55,623 nt of DNA from Bacteroidota bacterium. Its GTDB lineage: Bacteria; Bacteroidota; Rhodothermia; Rhodothermales; UBA10348. The stretch covers positions 1 through 55,623 of the forward strand of contig JAQBZH010000017.1 of the NCBI GenBank assembly GCA_027622005.1, given 5' to 3'. The notes beneath the pieces were generated by a model. It was given only the letters and a program-made list of their open reading frames with translations, made no database searches and was not told the origin of the DNA. Of this stretch, positions 1 to 12,280 are shown piece after piece. Within the stretch, counting starts at the first letter, position 1. Each line of letters begins with the position of its first letter. The position numbers and the translations under genes are program-made.

Positions 1-1
1 G

Positions 2-157
2 TTGCCAGAAGGCGTCGAGATGATCATGCCCGGGGACAACACGCAGTTTAAAGTGAAACTGATTCAGCCAATTGCTATGGAGCAGGGTCTTCGTTTCGCT
101 ATTCGTGAAGGTGGACGCACGGTTGGTGCAGGTGTCGTCTCGAAAATTCTGGACTAA
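2..157 (+). CDS. tuf: Elongation factor Tu, C-terminal end (partial)
   Basis: Only the last 51 codons are inside the window; the gene starts upstream. The visible peptide ([20 protein letters not shown], then an [16 protein letters not shown]-type ending) is the conserved third beta-barrel domain of EF-Tu, the GTPase that delivers aminoacyl-tRNA to the ribosome. It is followed by a hairpin and then tRNA-Trp, secE and nusG, the usual tuf-trnW-secE-nusG order in bacteria, which supports the call. The truncation is due to the window edge, not a broken gene. Confidence 0.97.
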   Translation: MPEGVEMIMPGDNTQFKVKLIQPIAMEQGLRFAIREGGRTVGAGVVSKILD

Positions 158-220
158 AACTCGCTCTCTCGTCGTTGGACGTCGGTCTTTCGCGACCAGA
201 AAAGAGCAAAAATTGTATGG

Positions 221-249
221 TGCCGGAGGCCTCAAAAAGGCCTCCGGCA
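221..249 (+). terminator. Hairpin after tuf
   Basis: A perfect 11-bp inverted repeat (221-231 with 239-249) with a 7-nt A-rich loop lies 64 nt past the tuf stop codon. The downstream bases are only weakly T-rich (agttgtgctt), so it may be a partial terminator or a processing hairpin between tuf and the tRNA rather than a strong stop. Confidence 0.6.
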
Positions 250-293
250 GTTGTGCTTCTGAGAATGGCTGAACTGCCAAATCAGTAACCAGT

Positions 294-367
<74 letters not shown>

Positions 368-469
368 CATGTGGCACGCTAGACAGGGTGTTATAACTCT
401 TTGGAGTTTATCATCTTTAACAGCTGCTAACTTTAGATTGAATAGGGCTTAGACAAAGAACATACCGTT

Positions 470-652
470 ATGGCAAATTTCGGCAACTACATCGAAGAAG
501 TTGGTAAGGAAATGCGAAAGGTCACGTGGCCTACGCAAAAGGAACTCATCAGCCATACCATAGTCACTATTGTGGCAACCATTGTGATCTCTCTATTTAT
601 TTTCGGTACAGACCAGGTCATTAGTACCGTACTAGAAGTAATCTACGGCTGA
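470..652 (+). CDS. secE: Preprotein translocase subunit SecE
   Basis: This is a 60-residue single-span membrane protein, the size of the short SecE found outside the enterics. It stabilises SecY in the SecYEG protein channel. The amphipathic motif before the membrane segment is seen as MRKVTWPTQKELISHT, the hallmark of SecE, followed by one hydrophobic helix (about residues 33-55). It sits between tRNA-Trp and nusG; nusG follows 36 nt later, so the two are probably co-transcribed. Confidence 0.95.
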   Translation: MANFGNYIEEVGKEMRKVTWPTQKELISHTIVTIVATIVISLFIFGTDQVISTVLEVIYG

Positions 653-688
653 GTTCGCTAACAGAGTTTTGTTACCAAAGAGGTGCGC

Positions 689-1246
689 ATGGAGACTAAA
701 AAGACCAAATCGATCACAAAATGGTACGTTTTACGGACCTTCTCTGGTCATGAGAAAAAGGTAAAGGAAAATCTAGAACAGGAGCTAGAAAGACTCGATA
801 TGACCGAGAAGCTGCCTCAGATCTTGGTTCCTACCGAAACGGTCTTTGAAATGAGGGGCGGCAAAAAACGCACGCGGGAAAAAAACTTTTATCCCGGGTA
901 TATTCTCCTGAATGCAATCCTGGACAAAGAGCTTAAGCACGTAATCTCCGGAATTCCGTCAGTAGTTGGGTTTTTGACAACCGGGGATGAGCCGACGGCG
1001 CTTCGTCCTGATGAGGTCAACCGTATCTTGGGTAAAATGGATGAAGCCCGCGAAATGGGCGAGCAGCCTGAAATTCCTTTCCGGGAGGGAGATGCCGTCA
1101 AAGTCGTAGACGGACCGTTCAACAACTTTAGTGGTTTGGTCGATGAAGTCTTCCCAGACAAAATGAAGGTTCGTGTGATGGTCTCCATCTTTGGACGTAA
1201 GACCCCTCTTGAACTCGACTATCTTCAAGTCGAACACGAATCATAA
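689..1246 (+). CDS. nusG: Transcription termination/antitermination factor NusG
   Basis: This 185-residue protein binds RNA polymerase and couples it to Rho or the ribosome. The N-terminal NGN domain is visible (WYVLRTFSGHEKKVKENLEQ, then the FYPGYILL core), followed by a C-terminal KOW domain (FREGDAVKVVDGPFNNFSG). The ATG at 689 was chosen because an aaagagg sequence lies just upstream; a GTG at 683 in the same frame would add two residues. It is located between secE and rplK as in most bacteria. Confidence 0.95.
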   Translation: METKKTKSITKWYVLRTFSGHEKKVKENLEQELERLDMTEKLPQILVPTETVFEMRGGKKRTREKNFYPGYILLNAILDKELKHVISGIPSVVGFLTTGDEPTALRPDEVNRILGKMDEAREMGEQPEIPFREGDAVKVVDGPFNNFSGLVDEVFPDKMKVRVMVSIFGRKTPLELDYLQVEHES

Positions 1247-1360
1247 ACAGCCGCGTTCCTTTATAGCAAATTCATTTCAGAAGATTTTTAGCCGGGAACA
1301 CAGGGGCCAGTGCGCTGTTACTAATCGGCTAGCGCTTTTAGCAATTAAAACTTGGCGGGA

Positions 1361-1376
1361 GCCGACATTTGTCGGC
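1361..1376 (+). promoter_or_regulatory. Small hairpin in the rplK leader
   Basis: A gccgac/gtcggc inverted repeat with a 4-nt loop lies 20 nt upstream of the rplK start, inside a 149-nt gene-free leader. In many bacteria the L11-L1 leader mRNA carries the site where ribosomal protein L1 represses its own operon. The position fits that role, but I could not recognise the L1-binding signature with certainty. Confidence 0.3.
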
Positions 1377-1395
1377 GTTTGCACCGCGACTACTT

Positions 1396-1833
1396 ATGGC
1401 AAAAAAGATCGATGCTTATATCAAGCTTCAGGTCAAGGCTGGTCAGGCAAACCCTGCGCCGCCTATTGGTCCTGCACTTGGTCAGAAAGGCGTCAATATC
1501 ATGGAGTTCTGCAAGTCTTTTAATGCAGCTACTCAGGAACGAATGGGGCTTATCCTTCCGGTGGTCATCACTGTGTATTCCGATAAGTCTTTTACATTCA
1601 TCGTCAAGAGCCCTCCTGCGGCGGTATTGTTGAAAGCCGTAACGAAGATTAAATCGGGAGCCAAAGACCCGCTTCGTGAAACCGTTGGCTCCGTAACCTG
1701 GGCTCAATGCCGGGACATCGCTCAACAGAAAATGGAAGACCTCAATGCTTTTGATCTCGACCATGCTGCAAGCATGATTGCTGGAACAGCTCGTTCCATG
1801 GGGATCAAAGTAAAAGGTGCACCCGCTGCTTAA
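1396..1833 (+). CDS. rplK: 50S ribosomal protein L11
   Basis: This is a 145-residue L11, the usual length of 140-145. It forms the GTPase-associated centre with 23S rRNA. Visible family motifs are the proline-rich [20 protein letters not shown] segment near the N-terminus and the C-terminal rRNA-binding domain ending in [12 protein letters not shown]. The ATG at 1396 ([10 protein letters not shown]) is chosen over an in-frame codon at 1369, because the extra residues do not match the family. rplA follows after 113 nt. Confidence 0.96.
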   Translation: MAKKIDAYIKLQVKAGQANPAPPIGPALGQKGVNIMEFCKSFNAATQERMGLILPVVITVYSDKSFTFIVKSPPAAVLLKAVTKIKSGAKDPLRETVGSVTWAQCRDIAQQKMEDLNAFDLDHAASMIAGTARSMGIKVKGAPAA

Positions 1834-1946
1834 TGAAGGATGGTCTTGTTTGATTGGTTTTCAGTCAAATTCGGCCTTTCTCACTACAACCTGCGGGAGC
1901 CTGGTCAAAAATATCAGGCGTTAGTACCGCATAGAATGCTTCAATC

Positions 1947-2657
1947 ATGGCCAAAAAAGGAAAACGCTATCGTGCCGCCCTTGAATTGATCGGTTCCGCT
2001 GACGGACCAATCGATGTAGGGACCGCCTGCGATCTTTTAAAAAAGACCGCTTTAGCGAAATTTGACGAGTCAGTCGATTTAGACGTTCGTTTGGGAGTAG
2101 ATCCGCGACATGCAGACCAAATGGTCCGCGGTACGGTTGCTCTTCCGCACGGAATGGGAAAAGAAGTTCGCGTTTTGGTTCTTGCCAGCGAAGGCAAGCA
2201 ACAAGAAGCACGTGACGCCGGTGCAGACCATGTTGGTCTGGACGATCTTGCAGACAAAATTCAGAAGCAAGGTTGGACAGATTTCGACGTAGTTATTGCG
2301 ACCCCAGACGTGATGGCCGTTGTCGGTCGTTTGGGCCGCGTACTTGGTCCTCGCGGTTTGATGCCGAACCCTAAAAGTGGTACGGTTACCATGGATGTGG
2401 CTGCTGCCATTGCCGAGGTCAAGGCCGGTAAGATCGATTTCCGTGTTGATAAAGCCGGAATCATGCACACCGCCATTGGCAAAGCATCTTTTTCATCTGT
2501 TCAGTTGAAAGAAAATGCCGAAGCCTTTTTAAAAGAAATCTTGCGTCTGCGCCCTGCAGCCGCCAAAGGCACTTATGTGCGCTCAATCACCATTTCTACC
2601 ACCATGGGACCAGGAATTGCCATGGATAGAAATGAAGTGCTTAGCTCACTTCGATAA
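1947..2657 (+). CDS. rplA: 50S ribosomal protein L1
   Basis: This is a 236-residue L1, matching the usual 230-235. It forms the mobile L1 stalk and often represses its own L11-L1 mRNA. The signature [20 protein letters not shown] is present in the middle, and the C-terminal half carries the [18 protein letters not shown] block. Start ATG 1947 begins MAKKGKRYR, typical for the family. rplJ follows after 37 nt. Confidence 0.97.
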   Translation: MAKKGKRYRAALELIGSADGPIDVGTACDLLKKTALAKFDESVDLDVRLGVDPRHADQMVRGTVALPHGMGKEVRVLVLASEGKQQEARDAGADHVGLDDLADKIQKQGWTDFDVVIATPDVMAVVGRLGRVLGPRGLMPNPKSGTVTMDVAAAIAEVKAGKIDFRVDKAGIMHTAIGKASFSSVQLKENAEAFLKEILRLRPAAAKGTYVRSITISTTMGPGIAMDRNEVLSSLR

Positions 2658-2694
2658 GTGTCCCTTCTGAAACGATAAAAGCAAAGTCACAAAC

Positions 2695-3225
2695 ATGGCA
2701 ATGACCAAAACACAGAAGGCGGCGACCGTAGATCAGCTCGTAGAAAAGCTTGAGCAAACGCCGACCATCTATTTAACGAACTATTCTGGCCTCACCGTTG
2801 CGCAGGCTACCGATCTGCGTACCCAGTTTCGCGCGGCAGGTGTAGAATACAAAGTCATCAAGAATACCATGCTTCGCCTCGCGATGCAGCGGATTGGTGG
2901 CTATGACGAATTGTTTGATCACCTTCACGGACCAACCGCAGTAGCTTTTGCAGAAGAGCCTTCCGCTCCCGGCCGTGTGATCAAAAAGTATCTGGCTGAT
3001 AAGAAGACAGAAATTCCGGCATTGAAAGGCGCTCACATTGGAGGCGCCGTATATCATGCGGATGCTCTCGAAGTGCTTGCGAGTCTCAAATCGAAAGATG
3101 AGCTCATCGGACAGATCATCACATTGCTGCAATCACCGATCAAGACAGTTATCGGCGCATTGCAGGCACAAGGTGGTAACCTCGTGGGAGCCATCAAAAC
3201 GATTGCGGAGACGGCGAAAGCTTAA
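2695..3225 (+). CDS. rplJ: 50S ribosomal protein L10
   Basis: This is a 176-residue L10, which anchors L7/L12 dimers to the ribosome. The conserved N-terminal region is seen ([20 protein letters not shown], then [14 protein letters not shown]), and the C-terminal helix that binds L12 follows. A second ATG two codons inside (2701) is an alternative start. The gene is followed by rplL after 116 nt, the invariant L10-L12 order. Confidence 0.96.
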   Translation: MAMTKTQKAATVDQLVEKLEQTPTIYLTNYSGLTVAQATDLRTQFRAAGVEYKVIKNTMLRLAMQRIGGYDELFDHLHGPTAVAFAEEPSAPGRVIKKYLADKKTEIPALKGAHIGGAVYHADALEVLASLKSKDELIGQIITLLQSPIKTVIGALQAQGGNLVGAIKTIAETAKA

Positions 3226-3341
3226 TCGGCGGTCATACTCGTTCGGGCGCAGTGTTCGAACGGAATTCCGGCAACGGATTCATTCCCTTAATATGCAGCC
3301 GAGCTATCCGCGTTGAAAGCTGCAGGAAAACGGTAAAAAAC

Positions 3342-3716
3342 ATGGCAGATGTTAAAAAATTAGCTGAGCAGCTTGTTGGTCTAACGATCAAAGAAGCAAA
3401 TGAATTGGCTCAGGTTCTTGAAAGCGATTACGGCATCAAGCCTGCCGCAGCTTCAGTTTCAGTTGCTGGCCCAGCCGCAGCTGCAGCTGAAGAAGTAGAA
3501 GAGCAGACAGAATTTGATGTGATCCTCAAAGCCGCTGGCGAAAAGAAGATCAACGTGATCAAAGAAGTTCGCGCAATCACTGGACTTGGTCTCAAAGAAG
3601 CCAAAGACCTAGTCGACGGAGCTCCTTCCACAGTGAAAGAAGCAACTTCTAAAGCAGATGCTGAAGCTTTAAAAGCTCAACTAGAAGCTGCTGGAGCAGA
3701 AGTAGAACTCAAATAA
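3342..3716 (+). CDS. rplL: 50S ribosomal protein L7/L12
   Basis: This 124-residue acidic protein forms the L12 stalk that recruits translation factors. An N-terminal dimerisation domain is followed by an Ala-rich hinge (about residues 37-52) and the conserved C-terminal domain, including [20 protein letters not shown] and [13 protein letters not shown]. The ATG at 3342 starts the family-typical [14 protein letters not shown]; a longer in-frame reading from 3252 adds non-homologous leader sequence. Confidence 0.96.
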   Translation: MADVKKLAEQLVGLTIKEANELAQVLESDYGIKPAAASVSVAGPAAAAAEEVEEQTEFDVILKAAGEKKINVIKEVRAITGLGLKEAKDLVDGAPSTVKEATSKADAEALKAQLEAAGAEVELK

Positions 3717-3762
3717 GAGTTTTACTTATGCAGTCAGTAAACGACTGAAGCCGAACGATCCG

Positions 3763-3786
3763 GCCGGCCCTGTTTTCAGGGCCGGC
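3763..3786 (+). terminator. Hairpin between rplL and rpoB (attenuator-like)
   Basis: A 10-bp perfect GC-rich stem (gccggccctg with cagggccggc) with a TTTT loop is followed by tttc. It lies in the 207-nt gap between rplL and rpoB. In enteric bacteria an attenuator in the same place lowers rpoBC expression relative to the ribosomal proteins; the same role here is an inference from position. Confidence 0.65.
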
Positions 3787-3923
3787 TTTCGGCGTCTTCG
3801 ATCGAATCATTTTTATGCCGGATAATAGGCTAGGTGATTTAAAAGGCGGGATCAATTTCCGGGCCGGGTCAATTTTTTGATCAGCAAAGGCCTTTCATAA
3901 TCCTTAACGGTAACGACCAGACT

Positions 3924-6900
3924 ATGCCCAACGTCAAGAGTCCAGCCGTGCGCTCATCGTTTGCGCGCATCAAGACTATCCGGGACTATCCAGACTTTTT
4001 GGACGTCCAACTGAAGTCATTCCATGACTTCATTCAAGATCATATCCCAGCAGAAGAGCGGGAAAACGTCGGATTGCAGGGAGTGTTCAACGAACATTTC
4101 CCGATTCAAGATAGCCGCGAACGGTATACGCTCGAGTTTATCCACTTTAGCTTAGACGCTCCAAAACATTCTGTTGAAGAGTGTATTGCACAGGGACTTT
4201 CGTTCTCCGTGCCCCTCAAAGCCAAACTGCGTCTTTCTAGTAAGGAAGACGAAGATGAGGATGAGGCTGAAGAAGCCATTGAACAGGAAGTATATCTAGG
4301 CAATCTGCCATTTATGACAGAGCGTGGAACGTTCGTCATCAATGGAGCAGAACGCGTTGTAGTTTCGCAGCTTCATCGTAGTCCTGGTGTATTCTTTGGT
4401 CAGAGTGCTCATCCGAACGGCACGGAGTTGTTCTCAGCTCGCGTGATTCCGTTTAGGGGATCCTGGATCGAGTTTTCAACTGACGTTGGAAACATGATGT
4501 GGGCGTATATCGACCGAAAAAAGAAGCTTCCGGTAACGACCCTGCTTCGTGCTCTTGGCTATTCTACCAACGAGGACATTGTCAATCTATTTGACCTTGC
4601 TGATTCGGTTTCTGTCAAAAGCAAAGCCGCTTTCAAAAAGTTGGTTGGACGCACACTTGCGGCGAGCGTTTCGGTTGAACGTACCACGGAAATCGTGGAT
4701 GAAGACACCGGAGAAGTAATCGAAGAACAAATTGAACGGGAAATTATTCTTCCGGCTCAACACGAACTGGAAGAGGATGATTACGACAAACTCAAAGAAG
4801 TAGACATTTCCCAGATCCACCTCATTCGGGAAGAATCGGAAGATGACAACTACGACAAAGTAACGCTGCTTAATACACTCAAGAGAGACCCGACCCACTC
4901 GGAAAAGGAAGCCCTTGAGTACTTATATATGCAGCTTCGCGGAACCGAAGCGCCTGATCAGGAAACGGCGCGCGGTGTCCTAGAACGCTTGTTCTTCAGC
5001 GAAAAAAGATATGACCTGGGCGAAGTCGGTCGTCACCGTATTAACGCTCGTCTTCGTACAAAAGAAGATCCGAAACTGCTCACTATGTCTCGTGGAGACA
5101 TTATTGCCATCATTAAAGAGCTTATTAGCTTGCAAAATGGCAAAAGCAGCGTAGACGATATTGACCATTTGGGTAATCGTCGCGTTCGCTCGGTGGGCGA
5201 GCAACTTGCATCGCAATTCTCCCTCGGTCTGGCCCGCATGGCCCGTACCATCAAGGAACGGATGAATTTGCGCGATGCCGATAAATTTACACCCCAAGAT
5301 CTGGTTAATGCTCGGACGGTTTCCAGCGTGATCAACACGTTTTTTGGTACCAACCAGCTGAGCCAGTTTATGGACCAAACCAATCCGCTGGCAGAATTGA
5401 CGCACAAGCGTCGTATGTCTGCGCTTGGACCGGGTGGTTTGACGCGTGAGCGCGCGGGCTTTGAGGTTCGCGACGTCCATTACACGCATTATGGTCGTCT
5501 TTGCCCGATTGAAACCCCGGAAGGCCCGAATATCGGTCTGATTTCTTCTCTGTGTGTGCATGCCCGAGTCAATGAATATGGATTCATTGAAACGCCCTAC
5601 CGCGTAGTGAAAAAGGGGAAAGTGACAAAAACCATTGAATTCCTCTCAGCCGAGCAGGAAGACATGGCTATGATTGCTCAGGCCAGCGCGCCTATTGATG
5701 ACAAGGGCGACTTTATAAACAAAACGGTAAAATGTCGTTTGAAGGGAGATTTCCCGATTGTGGCTCCGGACGAAGTTCAATTCATGGACGTATCTCCGAA
5801 CCAGATCGTGTCTCCTGCGGCCTCGCTTATCCCGTTCCTTGAGCATGACGACGCCAACCGTGCGTTGATGGGCTCAAACATGCAGCGCCAGGCGGTTCCG
5901 CTTCTTCGAGCTGAAGCTCCTTTGTGCGGTACAGGTCTTGAAGGCCGCGTGGCTCGCGACTCAAGAGCCATTCTTATAGCGGAAGGAGATGGAGTTGTCG
6001 AATATGTTGACGCCTCAAAAATAATCATTCGCTACGACCGTTCGGCCGAAGAGGAAGGATTGTCCTTCGACGAGCCCGTCAAAACATACTACCTGACTAA
6101 ATTCCGCCGTACCAATCAGGACACCTGTGTTAATCAGACACCCATTGTTAATGTGGGAGATCGGGTCAAACAGGATTCCGTCCTAACCGACGGATTTTCG
6201 ACCGATAACGGCGAACTAGCTCTTGGTAAAAACGTGCTCGTGGCATTCATGCCATGGCGTGGTTACAACTTCGAGGATGCGATCGTAATTAGCGAGCGCT
6301 TGGTTGCGGATGATGTGTATACATCCATCCACATTGAAGCTTTTGATCTTCAGGTTCGGGACACCAAACGTGGAGACGAAGAGCTAACCAGGGAAATACC
6401 GAACGTTTCCGAAGAAGCTACGAAGGACCTCGACGAACGCGGAATTATTCGCGTGGGTGCAGAAGTCAAAGCCGGAGACATTATCGTTGGAAAAATTACT
6501 CCTAAGGGTGAAACGGATCCAACTCCTGAAGAAAAACTACTTCGCGCCATTTTTGGTGACAAAGCAGGGGACGTCAAGGACGCATCTCTAAAAGCTCCTC
6601 CAGGAATGAAGGGCGTTGTCATTGACACGCAGCTCTTTAGCCGTCGCAAGTTAGATCCCGCTTCGAAAAAAGAAGAGAACAAGCGTCTCGCAGAAATCGA
6701 AAAGGATCTGGAATTGTCGATGCGCGAATTGAACGGCAAATTCTGGAGCAAATTGTCTGCGCTGTTGACCGGCCAGAAAGCGAAAGATTTTGTGGATCGG
6801 GAAGGCAATGTTCTTGTGAGCGCCGGAGCCAAAATCGAAACAAAATCGATTGAGGGATTAGATCCTCTTAAATTGGATCCTCGTGTCGCTTTTACTGGCG

Positions 6901-7751
6901 ATGAAAATCTAGACGGAAACGTCAAGAAGCTAATTCGCAATTACGAAAAGCAACATCGTCACATTCAGGGCGTGGCCAAACGGGATAAGCATCAGGTACA
7001 GATGGGCGACGAACTTCCTCCGGGAATCGTTCAGCTCGCTAAAGTTTACGTCGCCAAGAAACGTAAGATCTCGGTTGGAGATAAGATGGCCGGACGCCAC
7101 GGTAACAAAGGGGTTATCGCGAAGGTCGTTCCTCAAGAAGACATGCCGTTTCTTGAAGATGGAACACCTGTCGATATCGTTCTGAACCCGCTGGGCGTGC
7201 CTTCTCGTATGAACCTCGGACAGATCTACGAGACCCTTTTGGGCTGGGCAGGCAAAAAGCTCGGAACTACTTTTGCAACTCCGATCTTCGACGGTGCGAC
7301 CGTCGCAGACGTTGAGGCAACGATGGTGAAAGCAGGTCTCCCTGTAGATGGTAGAACACAGTTGTATGATGGCAGAACCGGTACGCCGTTCGACCAACAC
7401 ACAACGGTTGGATATATCTACATGTTGAAACTAAGCCACCTTGTAGACGACAAGCTTCACGCCCGTTCGATTGGACCATACAGCTTGATTACGCAGCAGC
7501 CGCTAGGTGGTAAAGCTCAATTTGGTGGTCAGCGTCTGGGAGAAATGGAGGTATGGGCACTCTATGCCTATGGCGCATCCAACGTTCTTCAAGAGATGCT
7601 TACTTACAAATCGGACGATGTTCAAGGTCGTTCAAAGGCTTACGAAGCCATTGTAAAGGGCGAAAACATGCCGGAACCGGGAACTCCCGAGTCCTTCAAC
7701 GTCCTCGTTCGCGAATTGCAGGGTCTGGGTCTCGAAGTCAGTCTTGACTAA
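3924..7751 (+). CDS. rpoB: DNA-directed RNA polymerase subunit beta
   Basis: This is the full-length 1275-residue beta subunit, forming half of the RNA polymerase active-site cleft. The rifampicin pocket is intact and wild type in sequence ([20 protein letters not shown], with D484, H494 and S499 matching E. coli D516, H526 and S531). The C-terminal region has the conserved [15 protein letters not shown] and [19 protein letters not shown] blocks. An acidic, Glu/Asp-rich stretch lies near residue 110. rpoC follows after 50 nt in the universal rpoBC operon. Confidence 0.98.
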   Translation: MPNVKSPAVRSSFARIKTIRDYPDFLDVQLKSFHDFIQDHIPAEERENVGLQGVFNEHFPIQDSRERYTLEFIHFSLDAPKHSVEECIAQGLSFSVPLKAKLRLSSKEDEDEDEAEEAIEQEVYLGNLPFMTERGTFVINGAERVVVSQLHRSPGVFFGQSAHPNGTELFSARVIPFRGSWIEFSTDVGNMMWAYIDRKKKLPVTTLLRALGYSTNEDIVNLFDLADSVSVKSKAAFKKLVGRTLAASVSVERTTEIVDEDTGEVIEEQIEREIILPAQHELEEDDYDKLKEVDISQIHLIREESEDDNYDKVTLLNTLKRDPTHSEKEALEYLYMQLRGTEAPDQETARGVLERLFFSEKRYDLGEVGRHRINARLRTKEDPKLLTMSRGDIIAIIKELISLQNGKSSVDDIDHLGNRRVRSVGEQLASQFSLGLARMARTIKERMNLRDADKFTPQDLVNARTVSSVINTFFGTNQLSQFMDQTNPLAELTHKRRMSALGPGGLTRERAGFEVRDVHYTHYGRLCPIETPEGPNIGLISSLCVHARVNEYGFIETPYRVVKKGKVTKTIEFLSAEQEDMAMIAQASAPIDDKGDFINKTVKCRLKGDFPIVAPDEVQFMDVSPNQIVSPAASLIPFLEHDDANRALMGSNMQRQAVPLLRAEAPLCGTGLEGRVARDSRAILIAEGDGVVEYVDASKIIIRYDRSAEEEGLSFDEPVKTYYLTKFRRTNQDTCVNQTPIVNVGDRVKQDSVLTDGFSTDNGELALGKNVLVAFMPWRGYNFEDAIVISERLVADDVYTSIHIEAFDLQVRDTKRGDEELTREIPNVSEEATKDLDERGIIRVGAEVKAGDIIVGKITPKGETDPTPEEKLLRAIFGDKAGDVKDASLKAPPGMKGVVIDTQLFSRRKLDPASKKEENKRLAEIEKDLELSMRELNGKFWSKLSALLTGQKAKDFVDREGNVLVSAGAKIETKSIEGLDPLKLDPRVAFTGDENLDGNVKKLIRNYEKQHRHIQGVAKRDKHQVQMGDELPPGIVQLAKVYVAKKRKISVGDKMAGRHGNKGVIAKVVPQEDMPFLEDGTPVDIVLNPLGVPSRMNLGQIYETLLGWAGKKLGTTFATPIFDGATVADVEATMVKAGLPVDGRTQLYDGRTGTPFDQHTTVGYIYMLKLSHLVDDKLHARSIGPYSLITQQPLGGKAQFGGQRLGEMEVWALYAYGASNVLQEMLTYKSDDVQGRSKAYEAIVKGENMPEPGTPESFNVLVRELQGLGLEVSLD

Positions 7752-7801
7752 TTGACGCAGATAACTTGCCCCTTAACGGATTTTAAAAGACGATATCCGA
7801 T

Positions 7802-10800
7802 ATGCCGTACGGAAAACCTCAGAAGATTAAGAAGAACTTCGGTAGCATTACCGTCAGCTTGGCTTCCCCTGAAGCCATTCTGGAGCGCTCCTATGGAGAA
7901 GTGCTAAAGCCAGAAACGATTAACTACCGTTCGTTCAAGCCAGAGAAAGAAGGACTCTTCTGCGAGAAAATATTTGGTCCTGTAAAGGACTGGGAATGTC
8001 ATTGTGGTAAATACAAACGTATTCGTTACAAAGGCATCATTTGTGATCGATGTGGTGTCGAGGTAACTCAGAAGTCTGTTCGTCGTGAGCGGATGGGCCA
8101 CATCACATTGAGCGTACCCGTTGTTCACATCTGGTATTTCAAGACCCTTCCGAACAAAATCGGACACCTTTTGGGTATCCGTTCCAAGGATCTTGAAAAA
8201 ATTATCTATTACGAAAACTACGTAGTAGTTAACCCGGGCAGTGCCGCTGCCTTGGGCGTTGAAGAAAATCAACTTCTCTCCGAAGACGAGTACTTCAACG
8301 TATTGTATCAGATTCGCGAGGACAACAATCGCCTCGAAGATGACGATCCAGAAAAATTTGTAGCTATGATCGGCGGAGCAGCTCTAGAAGAACTGCTCAA
8401 ACGCTCTGATTTGTCAAGTTTGGCTCAGGAGCTACGTTTCCAGATTAAAACGGAAACGAGTCAGCAACGTAAAGGCGAAGCACTCAAGCGCCTCGCTATT
8501 GTCGAAGCTTTCCGTGAGGCCAATCGACGCATTGAAAACCGTCCTGAATGGATGGTTATGCGCGTCATTCCCGTTATCCCACCGGAATTGCGCCCATTGG
8601 TACCGTTGGAAGGTGGCCGTTTTGCAACGTCTGACCTCAATGACCTATATCGTCGTGTTATCATCCGGAACAACCGGTTGAAACGATTGATCGACATCAA
8701 AGCGCCTGAAGTGATTTTGCGTAACGAAAAGCGCATGCTTCAGGAAGCGGTCGACTCATTGTTTGATAACAGCCGGAAAGCCAACGCCGTCCGTTCGGAT
8801 TCGAATCGCGCCCTTAAGTCCTTGTCAGACATGCTGAAAGGAAAGCAAGGACGTTTCCGTCAGAACCTTCTTGGAAAGCGTGTTGACTACTCTGGTCGTT
8901 CAGTTATCGTCGTTGGACCAGAGCTTAAATTGCATCAGTGCGGTCTTCCAAAGCAAATGGCAGTAGAGCTCTTTAAACCGTTCGTAATCCGCAAGCTAAT
9001 TGAGCGCGGAATCGTGAAAACGGTCAAGAGCGCCAAGAAAGTGGTAGATCGCAGAACGAGCGATGTTTGGGATATCTTGGAAAAGGTAATCCAGGGCCGC
9101 CCGGTATTGCTTAACCGCGCTCCAACCCTTCACCGTTTGGGTATTCAAGCGTTCCAGCCAGTTCTGATCGAAGGCAAGGCAATCCGCCTTCACCCGCTTG
9201 TTTGTACGGCATTTAACGCCGACTTCGACGGAGACCAGATGGCCGTCCACGTACCGCTTTCGCACGATGCGGCTCTGGAAGCTCAGTTGTTGATGTTGGC
9301 TAGTCACAACATTCTTAGCCCTGCCCACGGTGGACCTGTAACGGTTCCAACCCAGGACATGGTTCTCGGTCTGTATTACATGACCAAATCAAACACCGGG
9401 ATGCGCGGTGAAGGAATGCGATATGCCTCCATGACTGAGGCTCGTCAGGCATTCGATCAAGGTGTTGTGCATTTGCATGCGAAAGTGAGTGTTAGACTCG
9501 ACGATGGTTCGATGATGGACACGACTATGGGTCGTATTCTATTCAACGAAGTCGTACCACCTGGAGTAGGTTTCATCAACGAAGTTCTTACAAAAAAGAA
9601 CCTTCGTGGAATCATTGCCCGCGTTTTGAAATCTTCTGGATTCCCAGCCACGGCTGCGTTTTTGGATGACATGAAGAATTTGGGCTTCGAAAACGCTACG
9701 ACAGCCGGACTTACGTTCTCCATTTCTGATATCGTTATTCCGGACGAAAAAACTCGTTTGATTAACGATGCGACCGCTGAAGTTGAAAAGGCCCGCGGAA
9801 ACTACGCGATGGGCTTTATCACGGAAAACGAACGCTACAACCAAGTTATTGACATTTGGACGCGCATCAACAACCAAGTCTCCGAAGTACTTTTTGAAAC
9901 GCTCAAGAAGGACCGCGACGGTTTCAATGCCATTTATATGATGGCCGACTCCGGTGCTCGTGGTTCAAAAGAGCAGATCAGACAGCTGGGAGGAATGCGT
10001 GGATTGATGGCCAAGCCGCAGAAAAGTTTGGTCGGTAGTGCTGGCGAAATCATCGAAAACCCGATTATTTCCAACTTTAAGGAAGGATTGACGGTTCTCG
10101 AGTACTTCATTTCGACGCACGGTGCCCGTAAGGGTCTCGCCGACACGGCTTTGAAGACGGCCGACGCTGGTTATTTGACCCGTCGATTGGTCGACGTTGC
10201 ACAGGACGTTACTATTAAGGAAACGGATTGTGGAACGCTTCGCGGTATCGTGATCTCAGCGCTTAAAGACCACGAAGATGTGGTCGAACCATTGGCCGAC
10301 CGTATTCTCGGTCGGGTGTCGGTTCACGAAGTTACCGACCCTTTGACGGGAGAAACTCTTGTTGCAGCCAATCAGCTGATCGACGAAGAGACGGCCCGTT
10401 CTATTGCTGAAACATCGATAGAAAGCGTCGAAATCAGGTCGGTTTTGACTTGCGAATCGCGTCGAGGAGCTTGTGCGCTGTGTTACGGCCGTAACCTCGG
10501 CACCAATCGCATGGTGGAAGCAGGTGAAGCGGTCGGTGTTATTGCAGCCCAATCCGTTGGTGAGCCCGGAACTCAGCTTACGCTTCGTACCTTCCACATC
10601 GGTGGAACTGCGAGCCGTATTTCGGCTGAAAGTACCGTTCAAACTAAATTTTCGGGTAAAGTAGTATTCGAAAACTTGCGAACAGTAGAGTACGAGACCG
10701 GAGATGAAACTAGAGACGTCGTTCTTTCTCGTCAGGGTGAGATTAGGATTGTCGACGTTAAGGATGGTAATCGCCAGCTGATTTCGCACCTCATTCCCTA

Positions 10801-12073
10801 TGGCGCCGAAGTTTTGGTGTCAGACGGAGATATGGTCGAAAAAGGCAACGTCTTGGCCGCTTGGGATCCGTACAACTCCGTTATTATGTCGGAATTTGCG
10901 GGAACAGTAAGCTATCAGGACATCATTGAAGGCGTGACCTTCCGGGAAGAATCAGATGAACAGACCGGATATAAAGAAAAGGTCGTCATCGATACGCGTG
11001 AGCGCTCGGTGACACCAGCCATCCTGATTAAGGGTAAAGACGGTTCGGAGCGTGAGTATCCGTTACCTGTCCGAGCTCGTATCCAGGTTGATGCGAAATC
11101 GAAAGTTCAGGCTGGTCGAATTCTGGTTAAGATTCCTCGCCAATCGGCCAAAACAAGGGATATTACAGGTGGTCTACCACGCGTTACGGAGCTTTTTGAA
11201 GCCCGTACGCCTGCCGATCCAGCTAAAGTTAGCGAAATCGACGGTGTAGTAACCTTTGGTGGTCGTAAGAGAGGTTCTCAAGAGGTTATCGTTACGAGCC
11301 GCGATGGTACGGAATCAAAAACGTATCTCGTGTCTCTTACCAAGCACCTTTTGGTTCACGAAAACGACTTTGTTCGGGCTGGTGTGCCTCTTTCTGATGG
11401 ACAGGTTGCCCCGCACGACATATTGGCCATCATGGGGCCGCGTGCCGTTCAGGAGTACCTGGTCAATGAAATTCAGGAAGTTTATCGCTTACAAGGCGTG
11501 ACCATCAACGACAAGCACATCGAGTGTATTGTGCGTCAGATGATGCAGAAAGTGCGCGTTCTCGATGCGGGGGATACCAACCTCCTCGAGGACAACGACG
11601 TAGATCGTTTTGTTTTGGAAGAAATGAACGATGGACTCTATGATCGATTTGTTGTTACCGATCCTGGCGATTCTGATTTGGGAATTGGGGAAGTGGTCGA
11701 TCGCAGACGTCTGCGTGAGGTCAATTCGGAAATGAAGCGTCAGGACAAGAAGGAAGCAGTTGTGCGGGAAGCTCAGCCCGCAGTTGCTGAACCCGTATTG
11801 CTTGGAATTACCCAAGCTGCTCTTGCAACCGATTCGTTTATTTCTGCCGCTTCCTTCCAGGAAACGACCAAAGTGCTTACGGAAGCAGCGATTGCCGGTA
11901 AGATGGATCCGCTTTACGGACTCAAAGAAAACGTTATCGTGGGCGCGCTCATTCCGGCGGGTACAGGGCAACGTCATTTCCGCGATATCGTGGTTGGGTC
12001 ACAAACGGAGCTTGACGAGTTGCAGGCTGCCATCAGCGGCGACGGGTCTAATGCAAACGTTTTAGCACTGTAA
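7802..12073 (+). CDS. rpoC: DNA-directed RNA polymerase subunit beta'
   Basis: This is the full-length 1423-residue beta' subunit. The catalytic Mg-binding motif NADFDGDQM lies at residues 472-480. The N-terminal zinc site has C66, C68, C81 and C84, and the second zinc site includes C884, C891 and C894. The bridge/trigger-loop region ([20 protein letters not shown]) is conserved. The C-terminus ends about 40 residues after the conserved [14 protein letters not shown] block. It is co-transcribed with rpoB and followed by a strong hairpin. Confidence 0.98.
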   Translation: MPYGKPQKIKKNFGSITVSLASPEAILERSYGEVLKPETINYRSFKPEKEGLFCEKIFGPVKDWECHCGKYKRIRYKGIICDRCGVEVTQKSVRRERMGHITLSVPVVHIWYFKTLPNKIGHLLGIRSKDLEKIIYYENYVVVNPGSAAALGVEENQLLSEDEYFNVLYQIREDNNRLEDDDPEKFVAMIGGAALEELLKRSDLSSLAQELRFQIKTETSQQRKGEALKRLAIVEAFREANRRIENRPEWMVMRVIPVIPPELRPLVPLEGGRFATSDLNDLYRRVIIRNNRLKRLIDIKAPEVILRNEKRMLQEAVDSLFDNSRKANAVRSDSNRALKSLSDMLKGKQGRFRQNLLGKRVDYSGRSVIVVGPELKLHQCGLPKQMAVELFKPFVIRKLIERGIVKTVKSAKKVVDRRTSDVWDILEKVIQGRPVLLNRAPTLHRLGIQAFQPVLIEGKAIRLHPLVCTAFNADFDGDQMAVHVPLSHDAALEAQLLMLASHNILSPAHGGPVTVPTQDMVLGLYYMTKSNTGMRGEGMRYASMTEARQAFDQGVVHLHAKVSVRLDDGSMMDTTMGRILFNEVVPPGVGFINEVLTKKNLRGIIARVLKSSGFPATAAFLDDMKNLGFENATTAGLTFSISDIVIPDEKTRLINDATAEVEKARGNYAMGFITENERYNQVIDIWTRINNQVSEVLFETLKKDRDGFNAIYMMADSGARGSKEQIRQLGGMRGLMAKPQKSLVGSAGEIIENPIISNFKEGLTVLEYFISTHGARKGLADTALKTADAGYLTRRLVDVAQDVTIKETDCGTLRGIVISALKDHEDVVEPLADRILGRVSVHEVTDPLTGETLVAANQLIDEETARSIAETSIESVEIRSVLTCESRRGACALCYGRNLGTNRMVEAGEAVGVIAAQSVGEPGTQLTLRTFHIGGTASRISAESTVQTKFSGKVVFENLRTVEYETGDETRDVVLSRQGEIRIVDVKDGNRQLISHLIPYGAEVLVSDGDMVEKGNVLAAWDPYNSVIMSEFAGTVSYQDIIEGVTFREESDEQTGYKEKVVIDTRERSVTPAILIKGKDGSEREYPLPVRARIQVDAKSKVQAGRILVKIPRQSAKTRDITGGLPRVTELFEARTPADPAKVSEIDGVVTFGGRKRGSQEVIVTSRDGTESKTYLVSLTKHLLVHENDFVRAGVPLSDGQVAPHDILAIMGPRAVQEYLVNEIQEVYRLQGVTINDKHIECIVRQMMQKVRVLDAGDTNLLEDNDVDRFVLEEMNDGLYDRFVVTDPGDSDLGIGEVVDRRRLREVNSEMKRQDKKEAVVREAQPAVAEPVLLGITQAALATDSFISAASFQETTKVLTEAAIAGKMDPLYGLKENVIVGALIPAGTGQRHFRDIVVGSQTELDELQAAISGDGSNANVLAL

Positions 12074-12140
12074 CCAGTTACTCTTTTAGCCCGAGTTTAC
12101 CTTTGGCATTTGTGTAACGAAAAACTTGTCCGATATACGT

Positions 12141-12194
12141 AAGGCCGCGGGTGCGTCAAAAGCGATTGTAAATCGCTTTGGCACCCGCGGCCTT
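12141..12194 (+). terminator. Long two-part terminator hairpin after rpoC
   Basis: The outer stem is 14 bp, pairing 12141-12154 (aaggccgcgggtgc) with 12181-12194. The inner stem is 9 bp (12159-12167 with 12171-12179) around a gta loop. The two are separated by a small internal loop, giving a nearly continuous 23-bp rod followed by cttcgttctt. Position and strength mark the end of the rpoBC transcript. Confidence 0.85.
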
Positions 12195-12280
12195 CTTCGT
12201 TCTTATCAAATCCTTAACAAGGTTCGTGCATCATCGACGAACTGACTTCGTAGACACAGCGAAGTAAGGAACCTATTGGA

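Noticed and set aside
6350-6940. 196-codon open frame on the - strand inside rpoB
   Set aside because: It is antisense to a strongly conserved rpoB region, has no recognisable domain and a Ser/Arg-rich composition typical of shadow frames.
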